A stretch of 64,000 nucleotides of DNA from Oscarella lobularis (GCF_947507565.1 NC_089189.1:558001-622000), one strand, 5' to 3'. Shown: positions 36,931 to 58,136, counted from the first letter of the stretch. Program-made: numbers and translations. Notes: generated by a model from the letters alone, not told the origin.

Positions 36931-36954
36931 GGGGGGGGGGGGGGGGGGGGGGGG
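36931..36954 (+). repeat. Poly(G) tract of 24 bases
   Basis: An uninterrupted run of 24 G on the plus strand in non-coding DNA. It is able to form G-quadruplexes, and its length is likely to be variable or poorly resolved by sequencing. Confidence 0.9.
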
Positions 36955-37614
36955 TTGGCATTCTCGCGAGATGGCATACAGAGAGTAAATGAATTTTTTG
37001 TCAGCTTCTCTGCTTGAAACTTTGCACACGTTAAAGATCATTTTGGGCCTTTGGGCCATGAAACCGAAGTAGACAACGCTGACATTCTCGCCATACATAG
37101 ATGATGGCGCATAGGCCGCGACACCTTCTAAAAACTGCAATCAACAATCAACTCTTTCGTCTTGGAACAGCAGAGCCCCCCCGAGCGATGGTAGCATTGA
37201 TCATTTAATCAGAATGTAGCTGATGTTCTGTATTTTTTTAGATACCAGTTCATGCGGGGATTGACGTGGACTCGGAAGACGCGTGTGAACGAAGAGAAAA
37301 TGAAGCTGTGCTGTTAGTGTAGCTATATGAATCTCGTCGTTTTTATAGTTTTCGTTTGCATGCTTTTTCGTAGTGTAGGCGCACAATGCACGCGCGCGAG
37401 CAGGACTCCGTAGCGCCGCGCGCTCTCGGAGCCCTGCCTCTCGATGCAGATAGTGGCGCGCGCTTTCTCGCAACGCTCCGGCTTGCGACAACGTGCGTTA
37501 CTGTCTGCATCGAACGCCCAGATACAGTTAGAGCCGCTATGCAAAAATTTTTATTGAAAAGATCCCTGATATATATGCAAATAAAAGCAAAAAATATCTA
37601 TTATCGTATACAGT

Positions 37615-38200
37615 CTTCTTCACGCGGGGAGGAAGGGAGTCATGCTCCCCCTCCCCGCGTTGCTCGTCTCCCCCAAAAGGAGGAGACGAGCTCGACTCAC
37701 CTCCCTCCCAATAAGGAGAGAGGCAAGTCCGGCGCTCCATTGTCCTCGGCGTCTTCTTCGGCGCTCCTTGTCCTCTTCTCAACTCACTCCCATTGAGGAG
37801 AGTGAGTCGGGACCTAACTTCCCCCCAGGTCCAAGGGGTGTGACATACTCCCATGTCATCCAGGGCCGACTTTCACCCAAGCGGCAAGGGGGAGAGCGCA
37901 TTAGACGAGTTAACCTCCAGCTCCCAAGGAGGTGGGATCACCCATTCATCCCGCAGGTTGAGGCCTTCAGTATACCCCTTTAAGGCCCAAAGGGGGTACC
38001 CTCGCCACCGGGGCACGGGGGGAGTCATTAACCCAAGACCCGGGAGGACCGCGATTTTGCCCACAGCGTCTTGCCCAAGTGGGGGATGGTAGTTATCACT
38101 CATACCACCAAGAGTAGGGCCGCTCTATCGCCCCGGCAGAGGTGCGGCCGCTTTTCGCTCTTGGCCCGGAGGGATGGCTGCGTCTGCCTCGTCGGATTGG
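37615..38200. repeat. GC-rich block of consecutive short hairpins, possible mobile-element remnant
   Basis: Many stems follow each other. Examples are CGTCTCCCCC..AGGAGGAGACG near 37670, CCTCCCTCC..GGAGAGAGG near 37702 and CTCACTCCC..GGAGAGTGAG near 37786, with GGGACCT..AGGTCC further on. Composition is dominated by G and C runs, unlike the flanks, which are CpG-dispersed. There is no coding capacity. It might be the structured untranslated part of a retroelement, but no terminal repeats or tail were identified. Confidence 0.4.
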
Positions 38201-38258
38201 GGGAACGACTACGCGACAAAACAATTGATAATGAGGAAAGAAAATGAAGTACCTTGAC

Positions 38259-38284
38259 CATAGATATATTATATATATCTATGC
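38259..38284. repeat. AT-rich palindrome
   Basis: CATAGATATA and TATATCTATG arms around a short TTA-containing centre form a near-perfect inverted repeat next to the hairpin-rich block. Confidence 0.5.
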
Positions 38285-39330
38285 CTTGACATGACTGGAA
38301 TGTGGCGATCGATAGCACGTGCTTTGCTTTTTTTCTGTACTGTAGGCCTCTGGCTTTCGTTGGTAACAAAAATCCGGTAGCAGGAGGATTGGTGAAGAGT
38401 AGGAGTTGCTTATAAGCGACGAGAGAAGAGCGGAGAGCGCGCCGGGGAGAGCACAAGCTGTGGACGACTGCTTTGCACGAGCGCTTCTAGGAAACGAAGA
38501 AAGAATGTCAATGAAAGCGATCGCGAGTGCGTGCAGTGTGAGATTGCTTACCGGCGAGAGGATGCAGATCGCGCGGAAAGCGTGGAGGAAAGGGGCGGGG
38601 TCGGTTGCGTTGCGTTCGAGCGCTCCGTTTCGTGTTTGCACGCTGAAACGAAACTGCTTCAATGAAAAAACGCCTAAAGTCGGTGCTGTGGTGCTTACCG
38701 ATTAGCTCAGTTGCCGTTTTCACTACTTTCGGCTCGGGGCGCCCATTCGAAGCGCTTTTCTCAGCTCTAGGAAGCTCAATGATGGTTTTCCGCAATCCCC
38801 CGACGGACAGACAGCTTAAGCCTCTCTCTTCTCCGCGTCAGAGCGAAGGCCAAGGGACAAACGGGCCGTGAATTTGCGTGAAACGGGCTCTTGCATACAC
38901 GCATGCGTTTTCAAGGAGCCGGAAGCCGAACGGGACAGCGCGTGCATGGACCGTTGCTCGGCTTCAGCCTCTCGTGCTTCCTTCCTAAAAAATAAACCAA
39001 TGTAAATTGTGGTCGCTTAGAATAGAATACAAAGCTAAGTCAATAAAGTAACGACATTGATCATAGAGCTCAAGTGACTGAAAGCAGCATCTTGTCTATT
39101 TTTATACACTACTCTTTGGGTAAGAGATTGGGGCGGGCTGTAGTGTGACTAAGCAGGGCTGCTCTGTATGACCAGATATAGAAAAACGCACTCTACGAAC
39201 GCTTCTTTTAGCTTGAAGTATATATATGTAGCGGCAGAGATTATAAATTCACAACAAAAAATACGTAAAAAATAAGAATAACTTTTTAAAAAGGTAACAC
39301 AAACACAAAATAAACCGCTGTTAATTAAAC

Positions 39331-39927
39331 TCATACGTCCTTCCACCTAAACCGTGCGGGCAAGTTAGCGGCCTGCTGCATGGACTGCTTCTCGGCCTGC
39401 AGCGCGGCCTGAGCCTGTACAGCCTTCAAAATGTCGCAGCTTGTAACCATTTCTTTGAGTTTTTTAGATTCGTCGAGAGCGATCTTGTACTTGGTAATAT
39501 TAAAGCTGCTCAAATCCTTCGAATCGGGAAGCCAATACTCGTTGTTTTGATACGAGACCAAGAGATTTTCTTCTTCGAACTTGATGCTGTTCCAAAAGTA
39601 CTTGGCGATTTGACAATCCGCCGATGAATCGTTAATAGGGCACGCTTGTAGGGAGCCGTTCGAATCGAGTCCCAGGTGAAATTTGTGGCGCTTCAATAGA
39701 AAAGTACCCTTAGGCCCGGTGCACGCGCGAAAGCCGCAGAAGGCGTGATCAGACGAATTTTTATAGACGAGCTCTCCCGTCTTCTCGACGCCGAGACACA
39801 AGGTCTCGTTCTCGTTTTCTCCCCGCACGAGAAGAAGAATTCTTGTGTGAGATCGGAAGTAATTGACGCAGGCGTAGACGCCGGTCAATTGGAGGACGAG
39901 GCAAAAGAGGAAAAACGTAGAAGTCAT
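39331..39927 (-). CDS. Small secreted protein, possible beta-trefoil fold (FGF-like)
   Basis: Single exon, 198 aa. The frame is open further upstream, but the first ATG is 39927 and it is followed by a signal peptide (STFFLFCLVLQLTGVYA). The body has strand-turn-strand units with ETLCLGVEKTGELVY and KFHLGLDSNGSLQAC, the GxL.a.d..G.l pattern of FGF-type beta-trefoils. The C-terminus is a helical Lys/Gln/Ala-rich tail (LKAVQAQAALQAEKQ). A TATA box stands at the expected distance upstream. Gene call good; fold call tentative, and no receptor or pathway can be named from the sequence. Confidence 0.75.
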   Translation of the reverse strand: MTSTFFLFCLVLQLTGVYACVNYFRSHTRILLLVRGENENETLCLGVEKTGELVYKNSSDHAFCGFRACTGPKGTFLLKRHKFHLGLDSNGSLQACPINDSSADCQIAKYFWNSIKFEEENLLVSYQNNEYWLPDSKDLSSFNITKYKIALDESKKLKEMVTSCDILKAVQAQAALQAEKQSMQQAANLPARFRWKDV

Positions 39928-40000
39928 ATCGTCGCCGCGCTCTATGTAGCTCTCACTCAAAAGTTTCGCTTTGATTTGGAGTCAGCACGTTTCGCCTCGT

Positions 40001-40008
40001 CTTTTATA
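40001..40008 (-). promoter_or_regulatory. TATA box
   Basis: TATAAAAG on the minus strand, 74-81 bases before ATG 39927 of the beta-trefoil-like gene. This implies a leader of about 45 bases. Confidence 0.6.
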
Positions 40009-41402
40009 GGTTTCAAGTTGGAGTGGTGACGTGGCGGAACTAGGTTACGATTACGTCAGGAACGGCCGCGGGAGGGAGACGGCGAAAGGAAATGAAGATA
40101 ATGAGAAGCAACCGGGATAGGATGCGAAGGAGTTCCTTCGGTGTTTATATTGGATCGTCGGAATAACTAAGGGAAGCGAGCGAAAACGAGAGAACGACAT
40201 ATCCGAGCGTGAAAATAGCTCGCTGGATGTCCGACCGCGAAAGCCGCAGCGCCCGGCAAGCCACTCGATCTGGGGCTACGCGAACACGTTTCACGCTATA
40301 CGAATTTGGATTCGGAGTTGACAATGCTCTGTTGTGTATTTCTTTGAGGAGGTGTATTTTCTTTTGGAAAGGGTTGAGGTTCACGGGGAAACCTGAGGTC
40401 AGTTACCGTTTATGAATAAATTCAATGGGAAATAGCTGCTTCATGACGCGCAGCGTGTAATTAATTGATAGGGGGAAGAGACGGGGTGGCGGGAGAGTAA
40501 AGTAATAGTAGAGAAAATTTTCGTAGGAAAATTAAGTTCCAGAGTCCCACACGGGTCCCACACGGGCACATCGTGACTAGCAACGTGGGTTCGACGATAC
40601 GGTAGTCCCCTCGCATAAGAACTACACTCTATCTATTGTTTAGAAATGTGGAATATCGAGTTTCTACGCTGTGACCGTGGTATCAAGGTACAGATACTGA
40701 TACGAGGAACGTGCGTCTAGTACGAACTGTGGAATCTACCAAGACTACGAGTTCTAAGGCGCGACACTATTACTGTAGTCTAAGTTGTCTTAGGTCACCG
40801 TTTAGTCTCAGAAGGCTTCCGCATAGCAAGTCCTTCTGCTATCTATTAGGCGAATGAATGCAGCTAAGTATACTATCGGTAACGGAGAAGTGACGTTGGG
40901 AGGACTTGTACGACTACGAGACGATCGAGGGGCCCCCGCTCCTTTCTTACGCAAGCGAGCCGGTGATCGAAGCCGTGACGGACTCTTTAAAAGACTCCTT
41001 TCGTGTCTCTCTTCAGGTTATGCTGCTGTCGTCGACGCGTCTAGCTTCGAGAAAAGACATTTCGTCGCGGGCGAGCATCTTCTTGCGCATGCGAAGCGCA
41101 AAAGAGGGAAATAATATCGGTTGATTATTATTTGGTCACTCGCAGTCCTATCTTCGGCGATATCTAGTACGTGGTAAGGAGCTAGAAAAAATCGTTCATC
41201 TAAAATTTCGGACCGTGACGTCATAATTAATTAATTTGCACAACGACTTTTTCGTCCTTTTTTCTTACAGTACATGACTTAACGTGCAGCAGAAACAGCA
41301 CAAAACAGCTAAAACAGTCGCCAAAAGTCGTCTCGAACTCATTCATCACGACAAGAACGCGCAGTCAAATAGGACAAAAAAACCCCCCCGGGAAGATGGC
41401 GT
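40009..41402. other. Intergenic region, nothing firmly identified
   Basis: It holds a two-copy direct repeat (GTCCCACACGGG near 40554-40577). One open stretch on the plus strand, about 40905-41020 (YDYETIEGPPLLSYASEPV), reads like protein but has no clear partner exons or start. The rest shows no genes or repeats that I can support. Confidence 0.4.
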
Positions 41403-44400
41403 TTACTTCCTAAACGCGCCGCCGCCGCCGCCGCCGCCGCGCGAAAACGACGACGAAGACGACGACGAATACTGTCCACCCCTACGACCCCGCTGAAAGT
41501 CGTCGATCAGAGCGGGATTCATATGCGACATCACCAACGGCGGACCCCCGAGATCCGCGGAACCCCCGCCGTAGCGCATGGACCCTCGCATACCTTGCGC
41601 GGAGGAGGAGGAAGACGAGGAAAGACCATAGGCGGCACCACCGCCACCACCGCCGCCGCCCGCAGACGGCAGCGGCGGTGGCCTCATGGCTCCGTGCTGA
41701 TACGAAGAAGGGACCATCGAGGACGAGGAAGAAGAACCTACGCCCCCATCTAAACCCGATTTCTGCCTATGGTGATAACGAGACGACGTTGAGGACGAAG
41801 ACATGGGAGCCGGTGGTCCTTCCATATCCGCCCCAGCCCTTCGTCTTCCTCCGACGCGCTCGCGTTCATCTCGGCTGGAGCGCTTATCGAATTGAGCGCC
41901 GGATCCCTGCAACGCCTGGAGCGCCGCCATCGCTTCGGGATCCGTGTTGAGACCTCGCGCGGCGCTCGCGAGCCGATTCAGAGTCTCTAAGTCCAGACCA
42001 GTGCTTCCGCTTCGTTTTCCCGTCGTCGTCGACGACGACGACGCTCCGCCGCCGCGTTGAGCGATGCGATGCAATAGTTGACTTTGACTTCGTAGTAACT
42101 CCATCATCTCCAATCCATCGCCGTCGCTTTGACGACGTCGACGCGCATCTCTCGACGACGACGACGGCGGCGAACGACTTCGTCGTCTCGACATTTCCTC
42201 CTCGCGTCGACCTTGTTGTTGCCGATGACGCAGTCGATTCGGAGGCGACGTCGACGGCGGCGGCGGCGGAGACCACGCCCCTCGCGTAGCGACGCGCTTC
42301 GGTTCCGGTTCCGGCGACGGCGGAAGACGACGTCGACGCGGATTGACGTCAAACGGATATCTTTCTCTGTGGTGATATTGAGGTGGCGGCGGACCGCGCG
42401 GCGGCGGCGGCGGACTGTGACGTCGCTGATTAGGAAAACGAGATCCGCCGCCGCCGCCGCCTCGACCGCGATAACGATCATAAACGGGACGATTTGAATA
42501 GGGGGAACGAGATCGAGATCTTTGCTGCTGTCGCGACGGCGGCGTCGATAGGCGTCTCGTGAAACGAGGACCGCGCGGAGGCGGCGGCGAGGGAGAGGCG
42601 CGCTTCTGCGGCGGCGGTGGCGGCGGCGGGGGCTTGGGTTTCGCGTAGTGGCGTCGTTGAACGGGAGGTGATCGTTGGTGGTGATAAACGGATCGTTTCG
42701 GCGCTGAAGTCGGGGGAGTTTAGGAGAGCGGTACGCGTACGCGTGTTCTGACCTTCGGGTTTTTTGCGTTCGGCCGCCGCCGGCGGCGGCGGCGGCGGCG
42801 TTTTCTGTCGCGAGCGCGACGAGATCGACGACTGGCTTTTCGCGGCGGTCGATTCCTTCGCTTGCGATGCGACAGGCTTTTTCATCTTGTCCAGTTTCAC
42901 CTACAAGATCGACAACGACATTTAATAATAGAAGTTTCGTTGAAGCATATAATACCCATGTATTATCAGAGGGGGATCCTCTAACCTTTGGAGAGGGTAG
43001 CTACTATCTGTATGTACTTGGGAGAGGGGATTATATTCTACTGACCTTCTCAACGAGAAGTATTCTCCCGTGTAATTCCGATCGGTGTATGTGCTGTATG
43101 CAACTCGTCGCCTGCTCTTCCGTCTGCATCGTAATGTAGCCAAAGTGCTTCTCCCTCTGCTTAGGACTGGCGACGATCTTCGCCGAGACGACCTTGAGAT
43201 TGCGAAGGAGACTTTCCACGAGCTACTTACACGATATCTAGTTCGTCTATTTACCGTTCCGTATTTGCTGAAAACGGTTTTCAAATCGTTGGCTCGCGTC
43301 ATCGTCGTAATGTTCTTCACCCAGAGGGAACAGCCCACGTTCTCCTTCCGAAACATGGGCCCTATTCGTTCGCCGCCTTTCCTAGCAAAACGCAGAACGC
43401 CATCACCAAGGGCCCACGCTAGCAGCTCCCCCACCACACAATACTAATTAATTATTTAATTATTTGTTCTCTCGTGGATCCATCGTGTGTGCGCGAGACT
43501 CGGACACCGTGGTCGAGGAACCAGCAGTTACTATGTCGTATGACGAACCTGGGCTCGTTTTTCACCGTTGAAATTTTATCCTTTTTCTTTTCATTATTGC
43601 TATCAACAGCTGAAGAAGGAGGAGGAGGAGGAGGAGAAGGAGGAGGAGGAGGAGAAGGAGACTTCTTAGAAGGAGGATCATCAGTCTTTTCCGACGTCAC
43701 TTCCACGGACGACGTAACCTCCCCCTTTTTTTCTTTCGACTCGTTCGACGTCGTGACTCTCAACGTCTTCGTTGCCACGGTTTCAGTCTCTTGATGATGC
43801 ATCTCTTCGTCGAAATCGAGCTGATTCATCTCGTTCAATTCCTCTTCGATAGCGCTACTGCTTGGATCCACACCGCCGCCGCCCTCATTATTATCGATCG
43901 ACGCCGCTGCTTCAGGCGGCGTAACATCGTCGTCGTCATCATCATCATCATTCTCTTCCTATATTCAAGAGAAGTCCGGGGGGAAAAGAGGATCGCACCT
44001 CGTCATATATCCGGCACAAACACAGTCGGCCAATATAACTATTTTAATTACTTTGATTTCATTTTCCACGTCCGAGGATCTATTACTATCGGCGGCGGGC
44101 CGCGATTGCGTATCTAATTGGCCGCCGTCGCTTCCGCTTGTCGTTTCGTCTTCGGTTGCCGTGGCAACGGTGGCGGTGGTAGCGGCAGCGGTCGCGACCT
44201 GAATACGAAACATCCGCCTCTTTTGCATATTCGATCCAATGACGTCACACTTTTTCGGACTCGTCCACGAAAGGGGGCCCCCCCGCCGAACCCGAACTTT
44301 CGTTCGCCTGTATACGTTCGAAAACGAAATTTCTTACCGTATCGTCGTCCTTTTCCGTCTTCTCTCGACCTGAAAGCGTTCGATATCGACGCGAGTTCGG

Positions 44401-44695
44401 GGGGCCACGTGATCGCGTGTACCGTCTAAATAAGGGCTCTTGCGCTTGATTCGAGGCTTCGACGCCTTCGTCGACGTCGCTTCGTCGATCGAAATCGATC
44501 CTTCGTCGACCAAAGCCTAGTATTTCGTTTACACGAGGAAAGATCGAGGGGAAGGGAGGGGCGTGCCTTGGCCAATCGGGCGACGAGAGCCGGTTTCGTG
44601 CCCGTTTTGTCCAAGTTGCGATTGCCGAGCGCCTCTCGAAGGTCGACGACGCGATAGTCGCCGAGTTTCTTGCCTTCAAGCACCACAGACTCCAT
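41403..44695 (-). CDS. SAFB: SAFB/SLTM-like scaffold attachment factor (SAP + RRM)
   Basis: Nine exons: 44695-44567, 44516-44423, 44369-44338, 44198-44052, 43958-43549, 43381-43255, 43192-43046, 42900-42753, 42703-41403; 844 aa with frame kept at every join. The N-terminal SAP domain (LGDYRVVDLREALGNRNLDKTG) binds AT-rich scaffold DNA. An acidic and Pro-rich stretch follows, then an RRM (CSLWVKNITTMTRANDLK, KHFGYITMQTEEQATSCI, ELHGRILLVEKV) that closely follows the SAFB RRM. The C-terminal half is low-complexity: poly-Pro, RS/RE-rich, poly-Gly and poly-Ser. SAFB proteins are nuclear and link chromatin, RNA polymerase II and splicing. Intron 1 starts with GC (AAG|GCACGC). ATG 44695 is the first ATG in frame; the gene lies 83 bp after the stop of GATM on the same strand. 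Confidence 0.9.
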
Positions 44696-44778
44696 TTGTA
44701 GTTCGACGCATGCGTCAAGCAATAAAATAAGACGATACACATAACATAAGATTTTCTGACGTCATAACTAGTTAACGA

Positions 44779-45924
44779 TCAGTCGAATTGAGGAAAATAC
44801 GACTCGAGCGTACCTCGTCGACGGATATCGCACGTCCAGCAGTGAAACCCGCCTCCGAACGAATTCGCGTGCGGCATGTCGACTAAAATCGATTGAATGC
44901 CCAAAGAGGCGAGGCATTTCTGCAAAGGGACCTCGTTTCGTCCGACGATCGCTCTCCTCTCGTCGAGCATGAGGATGTTCATCGAGAGCCATTTCGACGA
45001 CATCCAAAGCGGATGTTCGTCGGATAGAACGGACGGCGGCGGTTTGACGACTTTCCAACCGGCCTTATAGAACATATCGATTTCGTGGCACGGCCTATCG
45101 GGATTCGACAGGACGACGCCGGGCCCGACGGCGAGAAACGTCGCGTCGATGTGCATGGGATTGGGATCGCGAAACGAGAGCGCGTGCACGCGATACCGCT
45201 CGCCGAGATGACGCCGCATCCACTCGATTCCAAACCGATTGGTCACCTGGCTGCGCTGAACGAAGATATCGCGACCGCAGCGCATGAAATCGGCGGCGTC
45301 GAACGCGGGCTCGTACTCGGTCGTGACGAACGAACCCCGGGCGGCCAATCGATGCCGATCGCTAACCGATTCAATAGGATAATCGAGATCGTAGAGTTCG
45401 TTCGACATCGTCGGCTTGGGAGCGGTCGTCCAACGAGCGCCGCGTCCAAAATAATCCTTGATGAGCGAACGATAGGCACGATATTCGAAGAAGCGACTTC
45501 GCCACGCCATCGGCGCTTCGATGATCTCGTCGCCGACGACGATCATGAAATCGCGCGGCATCGCCGCGTACATGCCCGACGATTTGAAGTCGGGCGTTTC
45601 GTAGACGAAACTCCAATCGACGACGTCGGGTCGACGAACGACGACGCCTTCGCTCGCGAGTACGGCGCAGAAGTTCTCGACTTCGATTCGCGCTCTGTCG
45701 ACGAATTCGCGCGGGAACGATTGGCCGCCGCTTTTCGCGTACATGGGCCAATACCGTTCGGACGTGTTCGCTTTCACTTCGACCGTGAACGGCGGAACGC
45801 ACGCGTTGTCGACGCGACCGACGACGATTTCTTCGAGGGGATCCCATTCGTTGTGACTGCACACGGCGGCGGGCGCCGCCGTTGCCGCCGTCGTCGCGCA
45901 AAGTCGTCTCAGTCCCGAACGCAA
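44779..45924 (-). CDS. GATM: Glycine amidinotransferase (AGAT), mitochondrial
   Basis: L-arginine:glycine amidinotransferase makes guanidinoacetate, the first step of creatine synthesis. One long exon covers the enzyme from [20 protein letters not shown] to the end. The catalytic triad is visible: Asp in [14 protein letters not shown], His in [11 protein letters not shown] and the active-site Cys in [15 protein letters not shown]. The frame is closed upstream by TAG at 45928-45930, and no in-frame ATG lies before the conserved start (45924 is TTG). That TAG is part of a good acceptor (TCGATTTAG), so a short first exon must lie upstream. ATG CTG at 46211-46206 followed by GTACGT would give M-L-K-L-R-S and fits the Arg-rich mitochondrial leader, but this is inference. 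The absence of further introns is unusual next to its neighbours. Confidence 0.9.
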   Translation of the reverse strand: MRSGLRRLCATTAATAAPAAVCSHNEWDPLEEIVVGRVDNACVPPFTVEVKANTSERYWPMYAKSGGQSFPREFVDRARIEVENFCAVLASEGVVVRRPDVVDWSFVYETPDFKSSGMYAAMPRDFMIVVGDEIIEAPMAWRSRFFEYRAYRSLIKDYFGRGARWTTAPKPTMSNELYDLDYPIESVSDRHRLAARGSFVTTEYEPAFDAADFMRCGRDIFVQRSQVTNRFGIEWMRRHLGERYRVHALSFRDPNPMHIDATFLAVGPGVVLSNPDRPCHEIDMFYKAGWKVVKPPPSVLSDEHPLWMSSKWLSMNILMLDERRAIVGRNEVPLQKCLASLGIQSILVDMPHANSFGGGFHCWTCDIRRRGTLESYFPQFD

Positions 45925-46415
45925 TTTCTAAATCGAGACATCGACTTTTAGTACACGCGTAAACGGAACTAAAAGCTGCGGGGAAAAAACGAGGGGCGCG
46001 TCCTATCAAACGTATGACGTCACAATGGTTGCCTAACTACGCGGTCGGCCTGCACTTTTGTACGTCAATTCCCTAACGGAAATGAATGCAAAGGGTTTCG
46101 AAAGTAACAACGAAAAAAGGCCGCGCGAATGCGGGACCGGGTCGGTCACGAGTATACAGGAAAAAAGAAAAAAAAAACGATTTTTTCCTAAATCTTACAA
46201 CGTACCAGCATAGTCCAGCGACCGTTCAAAATTCAGCCCAGCGCGAGTAAAGACGGTTTCTCGATGAAGGAGAGAACAGCAGCTTCACAGAAAACGGACA
46301 AAAAAAAGATATCCGGGGAAAGACTCCAAGAGAACAACGCAGACGTAATATTATTTAATTAAATGATTAATGATACAGTTGGCATTCTGCACCGTATAAT
46401 AATTCTTACCAGACA
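45925..46415. other. Spacer between GATM and SMU1
   Basis: It probably contains the promoter and the short first exon of GATM (possible 6-nt coding piece 46211-46206). Otherwise I see only A-rich sequence and no other feature. Confidence 0.4.
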
Positions 46416-51957
<5,542 letters not shown>

Positions 51958-52072
51958 GACGCGTTTTGGAGGCGAATCGAAGCGCTAGAACTCGTACTTA
52001 CTCGGTGCTTTCGACTTCTAACGCCGCCATGCTTTTGCACCGTGGCCCGCGCGCTAGGTGAGACAGGAAGCG
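51958..52072. promoter_or_regulatory. Shared bidirectional promoter region of SMU1 and the LRMDA-like gene
   Basis: The start codons of SMU1 (minus) and the LRMDA-like gene (plus) are separated by 115 bases. No TATA box is seen. The spacer contains GCCGCCATGC, a CCGCCAT-type element like YY1 sites, near 52023-52032. Confidence 0.55.
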
Positions 52073-52695
52073 ATGAAGCGAGTGTCACTCGCCTATCGAG
52101 ACTTGTCCGAAATCCCGCGCGACTTTTGCGACAATCACGGCGCGGACGTCGAAGAACTGGACCTCAGCTACAATCGCATCAGGTCGAAAAAATCTCCGCA
52201 GAAGAGAAACGTCTCATTATCTATCCCTCCCCCCGTGCAGCGATTTGCGTCCGCTGAGCGCGCTCACTCGTCTCAACACGCTCGTGCTCGACAAAAACGA
52301 TTTGACGGCGCACGTCCTATTGCCGTCGATGCCCGCACTCCACACGCTCTGGGTCAATCACAATCAAATCGAGAATCTGAGCCTATTCGTCGAAACGATC
52401 GCCGCCAACTGTCCCAATTTGCGCTTTCTCTCGATGATGAACAACGCCGCGGCGCCGAGCTACTTCAACAAGGGAAGCGTGCAAGATTACAATGATTATA
52501 GGTGAGACACTGAAACGTCATGAAGGTATTTCTATTGATTCTATTAGGTTTTACGTCATCAGTCGTCTTCCCGATTTGGAAGTGCTCGATGACGTGATCA
52601 TATCGGCTGACGAGCGGGACGAAGCGAAGCGGATATACGGAAAACGTCGAGTCGCTTCGCGTGCCGGACCCGGCGAATTGAACGCGAGGAGGTGA
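52073..52695 (+). CDS. LRMDA: Leucine-rich repeat protein, LRMDA-like
   Basis: Exons 52073-52182, 52241-52501 and 52548-52695; 136 aa. N-terminal LRRs (VEELDLSYNRISDLRPL, RLNTLVLDKNDL, LHTLWVNHNQIENLSLF) lead into an LRR-cap-like end (FNKGSVQDYNDYRFYVISRLPDLEVLDD). This combination and the short length match the LRMDA (C10orf11) family, a small LRR protein linked in vertebrates to melanosome maturation and Rab32/38 trafficking. The pigment role cannot be carried over to this animal; a trafficking role is possible. It is transcribed divergently from SMU1 and converges with USP8. Confidence 0.8.
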
Positions 52696-52778
52696 ACAAA
52701 GGTAACGAATTCTGAAAAAGAGGAGAAAACAGACACCAAAAGGGGGGATTTTTCTATAGAAACTCTAGCAATGTGAAG

Positions 52779-52784
52779 AATAAA
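52779..52784 (+). promoter_or_regulatory. Polyadenylation signal of the LRMDA-like gene
   Basis: AATAAA 84 bases after the stop codon, in the 178-bp gap between this gene and the convergent USP8 gene. Confidence 0.55.
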
Positions 52785-52873
52785 GACGTTTTTGCTATAC
52801 TACTTTACACATGATTTCGCGCTTTTTTTTTTCTATGAATGTACCTCTCTTCGTATATTTTTCTCAGCTCCTT

Positions 52874-57846
<4,973 letters not shown>

Positions 57847-57877
57847 CTTCGGATGTGTGTTGTACGGGACGCCAGTC

Positions 57878-57903
57878 CTAGAGCCCTATAAATAGGGCTC
57901 TAG
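57878..57903. repeat. Perfect palindrome containing a TATA-like core
   Basis: Arms CTAGAGCCCTAT and ATAGGGCTCTAG are separated by AA, 32 bases before the USP8 ATG. The centre reads TATAAATA on the plus strand and TATTTATA on the minus strand, so it could serve as a core promoter element in either direction. Confidence 0.6.
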
Positions 57904-58091
57904 TCGTGACCGTTCATGACGTCATTCGCGTCCTGGCACAGTGAGGTACATAGATGAAAAGATACGTCACCCATCAGCTGATTGCTATAGAGTACCCGTT
58001 CTATTAAGTCATAGATAAATTGATATGCAACACAGATAAGACACAGCACAACAAAAAAAATCACAAACAAAACCACGCGCGTCAGCAGCAT
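57900..58091 (-). CDS. Doubtful short single-pass membrane ORF
   Basis: A 63-residue frame from ATG 58091 has a strong hydrophobic segment (VVLFVIFFVVLCLICVAYQF) followed by a polar tail. It lies just downstream of the Glu-rich gene on the same strand and overlaps the 57878-57903 palindrome. It could be an alternative last exon that would give the Glu-rich protein a membrane anchor (possible acceptor CGCTAAG near 58111), a tiny gene, or chance. No family recognised. Confidence 0.3.
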   Translation of the reverse strand: MLLTRVVLFVIFFVVLCLICVAYQFIYDLIERVLYSNQLMGDVSFHLCTSLCQDANDVMNGHD

Positions 58092-58136
58092 CTGCACCGC
58101 TTGTTCTTAGCGCCTATACGGCTTTCGTTAAACATT

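Larger units (their letters stand above)
35749..39330. other. Gene-poor region with repeats and a possible two-exon 5' gene end
   Basis: Contents: alternating purine-pyrimidine repeats (ACGCACGCATGCACGC, ~35793), a poly(G) tract, two perfect palindromes and a hairpin-rich block, listed separately. A possible gene start is ATG 36404 (MENKEP) with donor GTGAGT at 36423. This joins in frame to an exon at 36484-36602 (YDFIVRKQFEAEPKIQIQP, ending IVCA before GTGAGC). No further exons could be linked to it. Other long frames (for example 35949-36269, 38279-38662) have no recognisable features. Confidence 0.4.

Noticed and set aside
38690-38765. tRNA-like segment with GATTAGCTCAGTTG and ATTCGAAG boxes
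   Set aside because: The acceptor ends do not pair and no anticodon stem can be drawn, so the boxes are a chance match.
40905-41124. Possible exon (YDYETIEGPPLLSYASEPV)
   Set aside because: Protein-like, but no start, no convincing splice sites on both sides and no partner exons were found, so it is not listed as a gene.
42104-42497. Arg-rich ORFs on both strands
   Set aside because: They are out-of-frame shadows of the Pro/Arg/Gly-rich SAFB-like exon 42703-41403.
45085-45951. 288-residue plus-strand ORF
   Set aside because: Antisense of the GATM coding exon; the open frame comes from its codon bias.
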